Positions 9,340 to 22,001 of a DNA stretch of 64,000 nt are shown here, piece by piece. The notes beneath the pieces are model-generated. The model was given only the letters and a program-made list of their open reading frames with translations. It made no database searches and had not been told where the DNA came from. Each line of letters starts with the position of its first letter. The stretch's first letter is position 1. Both the position numbers and the translations under genes were made by a program. The stretch comes from Narthecium ossifragum (Eukaryota > Streptophyta > Magnoliopsida > Dioscoreales > Nartheciaceae): the NCBI GenBank assembly GCA_963920575.1, contig CAWUCF010000128.1, positions 1-64,000 of the forward strand, written 5' to 3'.

Positions 9340-12300
9340 TCCTAGTATCAAAAAGTTAAGGGAAAGGCAAAAAGGTAAAAGGTAAAAGATTGCTATTTTG
9401 TAGGCTGAGGATCCGGGGATTCGACGTGCCCGATACGGTGGCCAGGGGCGTAGGGGAGGCCTGCCTGGGATGATATTCAGCAAAACGATGAATGAGAAAT
9501 AATAAAAAAAATTAGCAAGGCCTAATATCAAAAAGTGAAGGAAAAGGCAAAAAGGTAAAAGGTAAAAGCTTGCTATTTTGGAGACTGAGGATCCGGGGAT
9601 TCGACGTGCCCAATCCGGTGGCCACAGGCTTCGAGGAGGCCTGCCTGGGATAATATTCAGCAAAAAGATGAATGATAAATAAGAAAAACAATTAGGAAGG
9701 CCTAGTATCAAAAAGTTAAGGAAAAGGCAAAAAAGGTAAAAAGTAAAAGCTTGCTATTTTGCAGGCTGAGGATCCAGGGATTCGACGTGCCCGATCCGGT
9801 AGTCAGGGGTGTAGGGGAGGCCTTCCTGGGATGATATTCAGCAAAAAGATGAATGAGAAATAATAAAAAAAAATTAGCAAGGCCTAGTATCAAAAAGTGA
9901 AGAAAAAGGTAAAAAGGTAAAAGGTAAAAGCTTGCTATTTTGTAGGTTGAGGATCCGGGGATTCGACGTGCCCGATCCGGGGGCCAGGGGCATAGGGGAG
10001 GCCTGCCTCGGATGATATTCACAAAAAAGATGAATGAGAAAAAGGAAAAAAAATTAGCAAGGGCTAGTATCGAAAAGTGAAGGAAAAGGCAAAAACGAAT
10101 AAGGTTAAAGCGTGCTATTTTGCAGGCTGAGCATCCGGGGATTCGACGTTCCCGATTCGGTGGCCAGGGGCTTCGAGGAGGCCTTCCTGGGATGATATTC
10201 AGCAAAAATATGAATGATAAATAAGAAAAAAAATTAGGAAAGCCTAGTATCAAAAAGTGAAGGAAAAGGCAAAAAAGGTAAAAGTTAAAAGCTTGCTATT
10301 TTGCAGTCTTAGGATCCGGGGATTCGACGTGCCCGATCCGGTGGCCAGGGGCGTAGGGGAGGCCTGCCTGAGATGATAATCAGCAAAAAGATGAATGAGA
10401 AATAATAAAAAAAATTAGCTAGTCCTAGTATCAAAAAATGAAGGAAAAGGCAAAAAGGTAAAAGGTAAAAGTTTGCTATTTTGTAGGCTGTGGATCCGGC
10501 GATTCGACGTGCCCGATCCAGTGGCCAGGGGCTTAGGGGAGGCCAGCCTGAGATGATATTCAGTAAAAAGATGAATGAGAAATAATAAAAAAAATTAGCA
10601 AGGCCTAGTATTAAAAAGTAAAGGAAAAGGCAAAAAAGATAATAGGTAAAAGCTTGCTATTTTGGAGGCTCAGGATCCGGGGATTCGACGTGCCCAATCC
10701 GGTTACCACAGGCTTCGAGGAGGCCTGCCTGGGATAATATTCAGCAAAAAGATGAATGATAAATAATAAAAACAATTCGGAAGGTCTAGTATCAAAAAGT
10801 GAAGGAAAAGGCAAAAAAGGTAAAAGGTAAAAGATTGCTATTTTGCTGGCTGAGGATCCGGGGATTCGACGTGCCCGATCCGGTAGCCAGGGGCGTAGGG
10901 GAGGCCGGCCTGGGATGATATTCAGCAAAAAGATGAATGAGAAATATTAAAAAAAATTAGCAAGGCCTAGTATCAAAAAGTGAAGAAAAAGGCAAAAAGG
11001 TAAAAGGTAAAAGTTTGCTATTTTTTAGGCTGAGGATCCGGGGATTCGACGTGCCCGATTCGGTGGCCAGGGGCATAGGGGAGGCCTGCCTGGGATGATA
11101 TTCATAAAAAAGATGAATGAGAAAAAGGAAAAAAATTAGCAAGGCCTAGTATCAAAAAGTGAAGGAAAAGACAAAAAGGGATAAGGTTAAAGCGTGCTAT
11201 TTTGCAGGCTGAGCATCCGGGGATTCGACGTTCCCGATTCGGTGGCCAGGGGCTTCGAGGAGGCCTGCCTGAGATGATATTCAGCAAAAAGATGAATGAT
11301 AAATAAGAAAAAAAATTAGGAAGGCCTAGTATCAAAAAGTGAAGGAAAAGGCAAAAAAGGTAAAAGTTAAAAGCTTGGTATTTTGCAGACTTAGGATCCG
11401 GGGATTCGACGTGCCCGATCCGGTGGCCAGGGGCGTAGGGGAGGCCTGCCTGAGATGATATTCAGCAAAAAGTTGAATGAGAAATAATAATAAAAATTAG
11501 CTAGTCCTAGTATCAAAAAGTGAAGGGAAAGGCAAAAATGTAAAAGGTAAAAGCATGCTATTTTGTAGGCTGTGGATCCGGGGATTCGACGTGCCCGATC
11601 CGGTGGCCAGGGGCGTAGGGGAGGCCTGCCTGAGATGATATTCAGCAAAAAGATGAATGAGAAATAATAAAAAAAATTAGCAAGGTCTAGTATTAAAAAG
11701 TAAAGGAAAAGGCAAAAAAGATAACAGGTAAAAGTTTGCTATTTTGGAGGCTGAGGATCCGGGGATTCGACGTGCCCAATCCGGTTGCCACAGGCTTCGA
11801 GGAGGCCTGCCTGGGATAATATTCAGCAAAAAGATGAATGATAAATAATAAAAACAATTAGGAAGGTCTAGTATCAAAAAGTGAAGGAAAAGGCTAAAAA
11901 GGTAAAAGGTAAAAGATTGCTATTTTGCAGGCTGAGGATCCGGGGATTCGACGTGCCCGATCCGGTAGCCAGGGGCGTAGGGGAGGCCTGCCTGGGATGA
12001 TATTCAGCAAAAAGATGAATGAGAAATAATAAAAAAAATTAGCAAGGCCTAGTATCAGAAAGTGAAGAAAAAGGCAAAAAGGTAAAAGGTAAAAGCTTGC
12101 TATTTTGTAGGCTGAAGATCCGGGGATTCGACGTGCCCGATCCCGTGGCCAGGGGCATAGGGGAGGCCTGCCTGGGATAATATTCACAAAAAAGATGAAT
12201 GAGAAAAAGGAAAAAAATTAGCATGGCCTAGTATCAAAAAGTGAAGGAAAAGGCAAAAAATGTAAAAGGTAAAAGCTTGCTATTTTGGAGGCTGGGGATC

Positions 12301-12500
12301 CGGGGATTCGACGTGCCCGATCAGGGGGCCAGAAGCTTCGAGGAGGCCTGTCTAGGATGATATTCCGCAAAAAGATGAATGAGAAATAAGAAAAAAAATT
12401 AGCAAGGCCGAGTATCAAATAGTGAAGGAAAAGGTAAAAAAGGTAAAAGGTAAAAGCTTGTTACTTAGGAGGCTGAGGATCCGGGGATTTGACGTGCCCA
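9340..12500 (+). repeat. Array B 6-mer higher-order repeat (about 1083 bp)
   Basis: The variant monomer with cccaatccggt followed by gccacaggcttcg occurs near 9609, 10693 and 11775, spaced 1084 and 1082 bp (six monomers), then again near 12497 after four monomers. Other markers keep the same spacing, for example ttagctagtcctag near 10413 and 11497 and gttcccgattcgg near 10149 and 11231. The edges are approximate. Confidence 0.8.
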
Positions 12501-15500
12501 ATCCGGTTGCCACAGGCTTCGAGGAGGCCTGCCTGGGATAATATTCAGCAAAAAGATGAATGATAAATAAGAAAAACAATTAGGAAGGTCTAGTATCAAA
12601 AAGTGAAGGAAAAGGCAAAAAAGTTAAAAGGTAAAAGCTTGCTATTTTGTAGGCTGAGGATCCGGGGATTCGACGTGCCCGATCCGGTAGCCAGAAGCTT
12701 CGATGAGGCCTGCCAGGGATGATATTCCGCAAAAAGATAAATGAAAAATAAGAAAAAACATTAGCAAGTCCTAGTATCAAAAAGTGAAGGAAAAGGCAAA
12801 AACGTAAAAGGTTAAAGCTTGCTATTTTGCAGGCTGATGATCCGGGGATTCGACGTTCCCGATCCATTGGCCAGGGGCTTCAAGGAGGCCTGACAGGGAA
12901 GAAATTCAGCAAAAAGATGAATGACAAAAAAGAAAAAAAATTGGCAAGGCCTAGTATCAAAAAGTGAAGGAAAAGGCAAAAAGGTAAAAGGTAAAAGCTT
13001 GCTATTTTGCAGGGTGAGGATCCGGGGATTCGACTTGTCCTATCCGGTGGCCAGGGGCTTCGAGGAGGCTTTCCTTGGAAGATATTCAGTAAAAATGTAC
13101 AAGAAAAAAGCTTGCTATTTTGTAGGCTGAGTATCCGGGGATTCGACGTGCCCTATCCGGTGGCCAGAAGCTTCGATGTGGCCTGCCTGGGATGATATTC
13201 AGCAAAAAGATGAATGAGAATAAGAAAAAAAATTAGCAAGGCCTAGTATCAAAAAGTGAAGGAAAAGGCAAAAAGGTAAAAGGTTAAACCATGCTATTTT
13301 GCAGGCTGAGGATCCGAGGATTCGACGTGCCCGATCCGGTGGCCACGGGCGTAGGGGAGGCATGCCTGAGATGATATTCAGCAAAAAGATGAATTAGAAA
13401 TAATAAAAAAAATTAGCAAGTCCTAGTATCAAAAAGTGGTGGAAAAGGCAAAAAAGTTAAAAGGTGAAGGCTTGCTATTTTGCAGGCCGAGGATCCGGGG
13501 ATTCGACGTGCCCAATCCGGTTGCCACAGGCTTCGAGGATGATAAATAAGAAAAAAAATTAGGAATGCCTAGTATCAAAAAGTGAGGGAAAAGGCAAAAA
13601 GGTAAAAGCTTCCTATTTTGTTGGTTGAGGATCCGGGGATTCGACGTGCCCGATCCGGTGGCCATAGGCTTCGAGGATGCCTGCCTGGGATGATATTCAA
13701 CAAAACGATGAATGATGAATAAGAAAAAAAATTAGGAAAGTCCTAGTATCAAAAAGTGATGGAAAAGGCAAAAAAGGTAAAAGGTAAAAGCTTGGTATTT
13801 TGTAGGCTGAGGATCCGGGAATTCGACGTGCCCGATCCGGTTGCCAGGGGCATAGGGGAGGCCTGCCTGGGATGATATTCGCCAAAAAGATGAATTAGAA
13901 AAAGGAAAAAAATTAGCAAGGCCTAGTATCAAAAATTGAAGGAAAAGGCAAAAAGGTAAAAGGTTAAAGCTTGCTATTTTGCAGGCTGAGGATCCGGGGA
14001 TTCGACATGCCCAATCCGGTGGCTAGGGGCTTTGAGTAGGCCTGCCTGGGATGATATTCTGCAAAAAGATGAATGATAAAGAAGAAAAAAAATTAGGAAG
14101 GCCTAGTAGCAAAAAGTGAAGGAAAAGGCAAAAAAGGTAAAAGGTAAAAGCTTGCTATTTTGTAGGCTGAGGATCATGGGATTCGACGTGTCCGATCCGG
14201 CGACTAGGGGCTTTGAGGAGGCCTGCCTGGGATGATATTCAGCAAAAAGATGAATGATAAATAAGAAAAAAAATTAGGAAGGCATAGTATCAAAAAGTGA
14301 AGGAAAAGACAAAAAAAGTAAAAGGTAAAAGTTTGCTATTTTGCAGGCTGAGGATCCGAGGATTCGACGTGCCCGATCGGGTGGCCAGGGGTTTTAAGGA
14401 GGCCTGCCTGGGATGATATTCAGCAAAACGATATATGATAAATAAGAAAAAAAATTAGGAAGGCCTAGTATCAAAAAGTGAAGGAAAAGGCAAAAAAGGT
14501 AAAAGGTAAAAGCTTGCTATTTTGCAGGGTGAGGATCCGGGGATTCGACGTACCCGATCCGGTGGCCAGGGGCTTCGAGGAGGCACGCCTGGGAAGATAT
14601 TCAGTGAAAAGATGCATGATAAATAAGAAAAAAAATTAGGAGGGACTAGTATCAAAAAGTGAAGGAAAAGGCAAAAAAGTTAAAAGGTAAAAGCTTGCTA
14701 TTTTGTAGGCTGAGGATCCGGGGATTCGACGTGCCCGATCCGATAGCCAGAAGCTTCAATGAGGCCTGCCAGGGATGATTTTAAGCAAAAAGATAAATGA
14801 TAAATAAGAAAAAAAATTAGCAAGGCCTAGTATCAAAAAGTGAAGGAAAAGGCAAAAAGGTAAAAGGTTAAAGCTTGCTATTTTGCGGGCTGAGGTTCCG
14901 GGGATTCGACGTTCCCGATCCGTTGGCCAGGGGCTTCAAGGAGGCCTGCCTGGGATGATATTCAGCAAAACGATATATGATAAATAAGAAAAAAAATTAG
15001 GAAGGCCTAGTATCAAAAAGTGAAAAAAAAGGCAAAAAAGGTAAAAGGTAAAAGCTTGTTATTTTGCAGGCTGAGGATCCGGGGATTCGACGTGCCCGAT
15101 CCGGTGGCCAGAGGCTTCGAGGAGGCCTGCCTGGGATGATATTCAGCAAAAAGATGAATGAGAAATTAGAAAAAAAATTAGCAAGGCCTAGTATGAAAAA
15201 GTGAAGGAAAAGGCAAAAAGGTAAAAGATAAAAGCATGTTATTTTGCAGGGTGAGGATCCGGGGATTGGACGTACCCGATCCGATGGCCATGGGCTTCGA
15301 GGGGGCATGCCTGGGAAGATATTCAGTAAAAAGATGCATGATAAATAAGAAAAAAAAATTAGGAAGGCCTAGTATCAAAAAGTGAAGGAAAAGGCAAAAA
15401 AGGTAAAAGGTAAAAGCTTGCTATTTTGTAGGCTGAGGATCCGGGGATTCGACGTGCCCGATCCGGTGGCCAGACGCTTCGATGAGGCCTGCCTGGGATG

Positions 15501-17025
15501 ATATTCAGCAAAATGATGAATGAGAAATAAGAAAAACAAATTAGCAAGGCCTAGTATCAAAAAGTGAAGGAAAAGGCAAAAAGGTAAAAGGTAAAAGCTT
15601 GCCATTTTGCAGGCTGAGGATACGGTGATTCGACGTGCCCGATCCGGTGGCCAGGGGCTTCGAGGAGGCTTGCCTGGAATGACACTCAGCAAAAAGATGA
15701 ATGATAAATAAGAAAAACAATTAGGAAGGCCTAGTATCAAAAAGTGAAGGAAAAGGCAAAAAAGGTAAACGGTAAAACCTTGCTATTTTGCAGGCTGAGG
15801 ATCCGGGGATTCGACGTGCCCTATTCGGGGGCCAGGGGCTTAGGGGAGGCCTGCATAGGATAATATTCAGCAAAAAGATGAATGAAAAATAATAAAAAAA
15901 TTTAGCAAGGCCTAGTATCAAAAAGTGAAGGAAAAGGCAAAAAGGTAAATGATAAAAGCTTGCTGTTTTGTAGGCTGAGGATCCGGGGATTCGACGTGCC
16001 CGATCCGGTGGCCATTGGCATAGGGGAGGCCTGCCTGGGATGATATTCACCAAATAGAAGAATGGGAAAAAGGAAAAAGAATTAGCAAGCCTTAGTATCA
16101 AAAAGTGAAGGAAAAGGCAAAAAACGTAATAGGTAAACGCTTGATATTTTGGAGGCTGATGATCCGGGGATTCGACGTGCCCGATCCGGTGGCCACGGGC
16201 TTAGGAGAGGCCTGCCTGGGATGATATTCAGCAAAAAGATGAAGGAGAAATAATAAAAAAAATTAGCAAGGCCTAGTATCAAAAAGTGAAGGAAAATGCA
16301 AAAAGGTAAAAGGTAAAAGCTTGCTATTTTGAAGGCTGAGCATCCGGGGATTCGACTTGCCTGATCCGGTGACCAGGGGCATAAGGGAGGCCTGCCTGGG
16401 ATGATATTCACAAAAAAGATGAAAGAGAAAAGGGAAAAAAATTAGCAAAGCCTCGTATCAAAAAGTGAAGTAAAAGGCAAAAATGGTAAAAGGTAAAAGC
16501 TTCCTATTTTGGAGGCTGAGGATACGGGCATTCGACATGCCCGATCCGGTGGCCAGAGGCTTTGAGGAGGCCTGCCTGGGATGATATTCAGCAAAAAGAT
16601 GAATGAGAAATATGAAAAAAAATTAGGAAGGCCTAGTATCAACAAGTAAAGGAAAAGCCAAAAAAGGTAAATGGTAAAAGCTTGCTATTTTGTAGGCTGA
16701 GGATCCGGGGATTCGACGTGCCCGATCCGGTGGCCAGGGGCTTCGAGGAGGCCTGCCTGGAATGACATTCAGCAAAAAGATGATTGATAAATAAGAAAAA
16801 AAATTAGGAAGGCCTAGTATCAAAATGTGAAGGAAAAGGCAAAAAAAGGTAAACGGTAAAACCTTGCTATTTTGTAGGCTCAGCATCCGGGGATTCGACC
16901 TGCTCGATCCGGGGGCCAGGGGCTTAGGGGAGGCCTGCCTGGGATAATATTCAGGAAAAGATGAATGAAAGTAATAAAAAAAATTAGCAAGGCCTAGTAT
17001 CAAAAAGTGAAGGAAAAGGCAAAAA

Positions 17026-17067
17026 GGTAAAAGGTAAAAGGTAAAAGGTAAAAGGTAAAAGGTAAAA
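17026..17067 (+). repeat. Six-copy expansion of the ggtaaaa heptamer
   Basis: Most satellite monomers carry two consecutive ggtaaaa units before the HindIII site; here there are six in a row. Related but smaller expansions (four copies) occur at about 44203 and 48196 in array C, inside blocks that otherwise match this part of array B. Confidence 0.92.
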
Positions 17068-20000
17068 GCTTGCCATTTTGCAGGCTGAGGATACTGGGAT
17101 TCGACGTGCCCGATCCGGTGGCCAGGGGTTTCGAGGAGGCCTGCCTGGGATGATATTCAGCAAAAAGATGAATGAGAAATAAGAAAAAAAATTTGAAAGG
17201 CCTAGTATCAAAAAGTGAAGGAAAAGGCAAAAAAGGTAAAAGGTAAAAGCTTGCTATTTTGCAGGCTGAGGATCCGGGGATTCGACGTGCCCAATCCGGT
17301 GGCCAGGGGCTTTGAGGAGGCCTGCCTGGGATGATATTCAGCAAAAAAATGAATGAGAAATAATAAAAAAAATTAGCCAGGCCTTGTATCAAAAAGTGAA
17401 GGAAAAGGCAAAAAGGTAAAAGGTAAAAGGTTGCTATTTTGTAGGCTGAGCATCCGGGGATTCGACGTGCCCAATCCGGTGGCCAGGGGCATAGGGGAGC
17501 CCTGCCTGGGATGATATTCACCAAATAGATAAATGAGAAAAAGGGAAAATAATTAGCAAGGCCTAGTATCAAGAAGTGAAGGAAAAGGCAAAAAGGTAAA
17601 AGGTAAAAGCTTGCCATTTTGCAGGCTGAGAATTCGACGTGCCCGATCCGGTGGCCAGGGGTTTCGAGGAGGCCTGCCTGGAATGACATTCAGCAAAAAG
17701 ATGAATGATAAATAAGAAAAAAAATTAGGAAGGCCTAGTATCAAAAAGTGAAGGAAAAGGCAAAAAATGTAAACGGTAAAACCTTGCTATTTTGTAGGCT
17801 GAGGATCTGGGGATTCGACGTGCCCGATCTGGGGGCCAGGGGCTTAGGGGAGGCCTGCCTGGGATAATATTCAGCAAAAAGATGAATGAAAATAATAAAA
17901 AAAATTAGCAAGGCCTAGTATCAAAAAGTGAAGGAAAATGCAAAAAGGTAAATGGTAAAAGCTTGCTATTTTGCAGGCTGAGCATCCGGGGATTCGACGT
18001 GCCCAATCCGGTGGCCAGGGGCATCGGGGAGGCCTGCCTGGGATGATATTCACCAAAAAGATGAATGTGAAGGCAAAAAATTAGCAAGGCCTAATATCAA
18101 AAATTGAAGGAAAAGGCAAAAAAGGTAAAAGGTAAAAGGTAAAAGCTTGCTTTTTTTGAGGCTGAGTATCCGGGGATTCGACGTGCCCGATCCCGTGGCC
18201 AGAGGCTTCGAGGAGGCATGCCTGGGATTATATTTAGCAAAAAGATGAATTAGAAATAAGAAAAAAAATTAGCAAGGCCTAGTATCAGAAAGTGAAGGAA
18301 AAGACAAAATGGTAAAAGGTAAAAGCTTGCTATTTTGCAAGCTGAGGATCCGGGGATTCGACGTGCCCGATCCGGTGGCCTGGGGCTTCGAGGAGGCCTG
18401 CATGGGATGATATTCAGCAAAAAGATGAATGAGAAATAAGAAAAAAATTTTGAAAGGCCTAGTATCAAAAAGTGAAGGAAAAGGCAAAAAGGTAAATGGT
18501 AAAAGCATGCTATTTTGCAGGCTGAGGATCCGGGGATTCGACGTGCCCGATCCGGTGGCCAGGTGCTTCGAGGAGGCCTACCTGGGATGATATTCACCAA
18601 AAAGATGAATGATAAAAAAGAAAAAAAAATAGGAAGGCGGCCTAGTATCAACAAGTGAAGGAAAAGGCAAAAAAGGTAAAAGTTTGCTATTTTGTAGGCT
18701 GAGGATCCGGGGATTCGGCGTGTCCGATCCGGTGGCCAGGGGCTTCGAGGAGGCTTGCCTGGGATGATATTCAGTAAAAAGATGAATGATAAATAAGAAA
18801 AAAAATTAGAAAGGCCTAGTATCAAAAAGTGAAGGAGAAGGCAAAAAAGGTAAAAGGTAAAAGCTTGCTATTTTGTAGGCTGGGGATCCGGTGATTCGAC
18901 GTGCCCGATCCGATGGCCAGGGGCTTAGGGGAGGCCTGCCTGGGATGATATTCAGCAAAAAGATGAATGCGAAATAATAAAAAAAATTAGCAAGGCCTAG
19001 TATCAAAAAGTGAAGGAAAAGGCAAAAAAGGTAAAAGGTAAAAGCTTGCTATTTTTGAGGCTGAGGATCCGAGGATTCAACGTGCCCGATCCGGTTGCCA
19101 GAGGCTTCGAGGAGGCATGCCTGGGATGATATTCAGCAAAAAGATGAATTAGAAATAAGAAAAAAAAATAGCAAGGCCTAGTATCAAAAAGTGAAGGAAA
19201 AGGCAAAATGGTAAAAGGTAAAAGCTTGCTATTTTGCAGGCTGTGGATCCGGGGATTCGACGTGCCCGATCAGGTGGCCAGGGTCTTCGAGGAGGGCTGC
19301 CTGGGATGATATTCAGCAAAAAGATGAATGAGAAATAAGAAAAAAAATTTGAAAGGCCTAGTATCAAAAAGTGAAGGAAAAGGCTAAAAGGTAAAAGGTA
19401 AAAGCTTGCTATTTTGCAGGCTGAGGATCCGGGGATTCGACGTTCCCGATCCGGTGGCCAGGGGCTTCGAGGAGGCCTAACTGGGATGATATTCAGCAAA
19501 AAGATGAATGATAAATAAGAAAAAAAATTAGGAAGGCCTAGTATCAAAAAGTGAAGGAAAAGGCAAAAAAGGTAAAAGGTAAAAGCTTGCTATTTTGCAG
19601 GCTGAGGATCCAGGGATTCGACGTGCCTGATCCGTTGGCCAGAGGCTTCGAGGAGGCTTGCCTGGGATGATATTCAGCAAAAAGATGAATGATAAGTAGT
19701 AAAAAAAATTTGCAAGGCCTAATATCAAAAAGTGAAGGAAAAGGCAAAAAGGTAAAAGGTAAAAGCTTGCTATTTTGTAGGCTGAGGATTCGGGGATTCG
19801 ACGTGCCTGATCCGGTGGCCAGGGGCATTCGGGTGGCCTTCCTGGGATGATATTCACTAAAAATATGAATGAGAAAAAGGGAAAAAAATTAGCAAGGCCT
19901 AGTATCAAAAAGTGAAGGAAAAGGGAAAAAAGGTAAAAGGTAAAAGCTTGCAATTTTGGAGGCTGAGGATCCGGGTATTCGACGTGCCCGATCCGGTGGG

Positions 20001-21097
20001 CAGGGGCTTCGAGGAGGTCTGCCTGGGATGATATTCAGCAAAAAGATGAATGAGAAAAAGAAAAAAAATTAGCAAGGCCTAGTATCAAAAAGTGAAGGAA
20101 AAGGTAAAAGGTCAAAGCTTGCTATTTTCTCAGGCTGAGGATCCGGGGATTCGACGTGCCCGATCCGGTAGCCAGGGTCTTCGAGGAGGCCTGCCTGGGA
20201 TGATATTAAGCAAAAAAATGAATGATAAATAAGAAAAAAAATTAGAAAGGCCTAGTATCAAAAAGTGAAGGAGAAGGCAAAAAAGGTAAAAGGTAAAAGC
20301 TTGCTATTTTGCAGGCTGGGGATCCGGGGATTCGACGTGCCCGATCCGATGGCCAGGGGCTTAGGGGAGGCCTGCCTGGGATGATATTCAGCAAAAAGAT
20401 GAATGGGTGTTAGAGAGGAAATCTAACCGTTGATCGGTCAAATAGTCAAAGTTAAAATCCTATTCCACAATTAAATATCAGATGATTGTAGTTGAGTTCT
20501 GCTCTTTCGAATTAACGAACCAGAGATGTCAAGTAATATGGAAATCTAGATTAGACCTAATTAAATAATCTAATTATCAAGATTAACCTAAGAAAAGCTT
20601 TAAATTGTCTAAGATTACGGAATTAAATAAAGCATAAAGATCAACCTAAATTACTAAATCCAGAAAATGAAATTAAACCTATTAAAGTAATTTAATCTAA
20701 GAAAAACAGTAACTTATTCTAATGGAAAACAGTAAAGAAAGCTTAAATAACAGAAAGCGTAAAAGAAGACTGATAAAACCTAAATTAATCTTAAAATACT
20801 CCTATGATCATAAAGAAAAGATTAAATAAACAGTAAACTAATTTAAGTTAATGAAACTATAAAACAGAAACGGACAGAAAGCGGAAACGGAAAGAAATCC
20901 ATTAAACTAGTATAGAAATGAAAGGAAGAAAATGATTAAAAGACTACATTATCGAGATTACACTAAGAAAGCAGTAAAAGACGCCATTAATCAAACTGAA
21001 AGCTTTATTAATCAACTTACAGATACAAAAGAAACGAAAGCCATGCTTAAGAGCAGGTTACAAGTTGTCGAGGGGGTTTACAGTGGAGAAGAGAAGC

Positions 21098-21106
21098 TAT
21101 TTATAT
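21098..21106 (-). promoter_or_regulatory. TATA box of the retrotransposon LTR
   Basis: On the minus strand these bases read TATAAATAG, a strong plant TATA box, 542 bp into the LTR in the direction of transcription. That placement suits a U3/R boundary shortly downstream, at about 21070. It is the best promoter candidate in the element. The transcription start itself cannot be seen. Confidence 0.65.
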
Positions 21107-21439
21107 TAAGGAACTGAATAACTGCTCCCGCCTTGAGGGTTGATGGCGTGGAAAGAGGAGATCGTGTGCGAACTGCTCCGTAACAGCTTCTCCCACGTCT
21201 GTGTCTGGTTTGGAGAGTACACGTGGTCGATTCTCGTTCATTGCATACGTCATGATTACGCTGGCTTACTTATCGTTTCTTGTCCATGTCATACCTGCAT
21301 GTGTTTTTTAACCATATTTGGCACACGTGTTAATTGCTTTTGGACGATAAAATTGAGTAACATGTCCAATTGTGACTTTTGGGCGATGATCGTCCATAGT
21401 CCTTTAAATGATGGTGCCATATGGACGATATCGTCAATT

Positions 21440-21590
21440 TGGTTAAAATTCTATCGTCCATTTTGGTCGATAGATTCCATCGTTTCATTTGGTCGATATT
21501 TTATCGTCCATTTGGTCGATAGATTCTATCGTTCATTTGGTCGATAGGTTTCATCTGGTCGATAAGATTATATAGTTATCGTCCATTTAG
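21440..21590. repeat. Short U3 repeats with gtccattt / ggtcgata
   Basis: About six imperfect tandem units of roughly 20-28 bp combine atcgtccattt with tggtcgataga. They lie upstream of the TATA box in the element's own orientation, as LTR enhancer repeats often do. The cgtcca and tcgat motifs recur through the rest of the element (for example 25752-25812). A regulatory role is inference. Confidence 0.65.
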
Positions 21591-21648
21591 TAATTGCTTA
21601 TTGCTTACATGTCCGTCATTAATGAGTTAGCCATTATTTTGGCTAACA

Positions 21649-21660
21649 TTTTGCCCCCCA
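21649..21660 (-). promoter_or_regulatory. Polypurine tract for plus-strand DNA synthesis
   Basis: On the minus strand this reads TGGGGGGCAAAA immediately before the LTR. Reverse transcription of LTR elements primes plus-strand synthesis from such a tract directly upstream of the 3' LTR. Its position exactly at the LTR edge supports both the LTR boundary and the minus-strand orientation. Confidence 0.85.
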
Positions 21661-22001
21661 TGCAGTAATTGAGGAGACACTTTAATGACGAGGTGACCGC
21701 ATCATACGGGATTTGACCGTTTTGCCTAGGTTCTCAAATTTAATCATGGCGGATGTTTAGGAAAAAGAACCGCTGCGCCGTTTCTTTTCTCTTTCCAAAT
21801 CTTTTGGGATCCGACATTTAAAGCTTTTGGCAAGTAACGACAAAAAATCCTTTATTTAAATCCCTTCCTTCAGCCAGGAAAGAACTTTCTTCGCCTGTCT
21901 TCTTCTTCAAGTCTCCTTGGGTTTTATTGCTCTTCACCTACCTTCGCGGCGGTTCTTTGTTCTTTTCCTCTTAACTCCGGCGTCTACACTCGTTCGTCAT
22001 C
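21661..22001 (+). promoter_or_regulatory. Leader and candidate promoter of the antisense PMD gene
   Basis: This 341-bp gap between the polypurine tract and the PMD start codon has no reading frame. A tttatttaaatc element at about 21851-21862 could serve as a TATA box on the plus strand. It is followed by a CT-rich stretch (cttcttcttcaagtctcc) of the kind seen in plant 5' leaders. The evidence is position and composition only. Confidence 0.35.

Larger units (their letters stand above)
9275..20407 (+). repeat. Satellite array B, about 181-bp monomers
   Basis: This is the same satellite in the same orientation as array A but a distinct subtype mix. Frequent variants are taggggagg in place of ttcgaggagg, ttttgcaggctg or ttttgtaggctg in place of ttttggaggctg, and aatgataaataa or gaaataataaaa linkers. 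Several monomers are internally shortened, near 13098, 13540, 18070 and 20101. Monomers are more divergent than in arrays A, C and D, especially between 13 and 20 kb, which suggests an older or less homogenised array. The array ends abruptly in gatgaatggg, where the retrotransposon LTR begins. No gene is present. Confidence 0.96.
20408..21648 (-). repeat. 3' LTR of the Tat-type element (1241 bp)
   Basis: The LTR begins TGTTAG and ends CTAACA, a 6-bp inverted terminal repeat with canonical TG...CA edges. It directly abuts the satellite on the left and a polypurine tract on the right, which fixes both ends. It is A-rich on the left (U5/R side in minus orientation) and holds short gtccat/tcgata repeats on the right (U3 side). 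Small reading frames inside it at 20932-21117 and 21140-21547 show no recognisable domains and are not called. Confidence 0.88.

Noticed and set aside
1..20407. Regular repeats as a possible CRISPR array
   Set aside because: The whole 181-bp unit is conserved, with no short repeat alternating with unique spacers, and the context is a plant genome with transposons.
20932..21547. Plus-strand frames of 61 and 135 codons inside the LTR
   Set aside because: They are entirely within the 1241-bp LTR, have no domain, and include the repeated U3 boxes.
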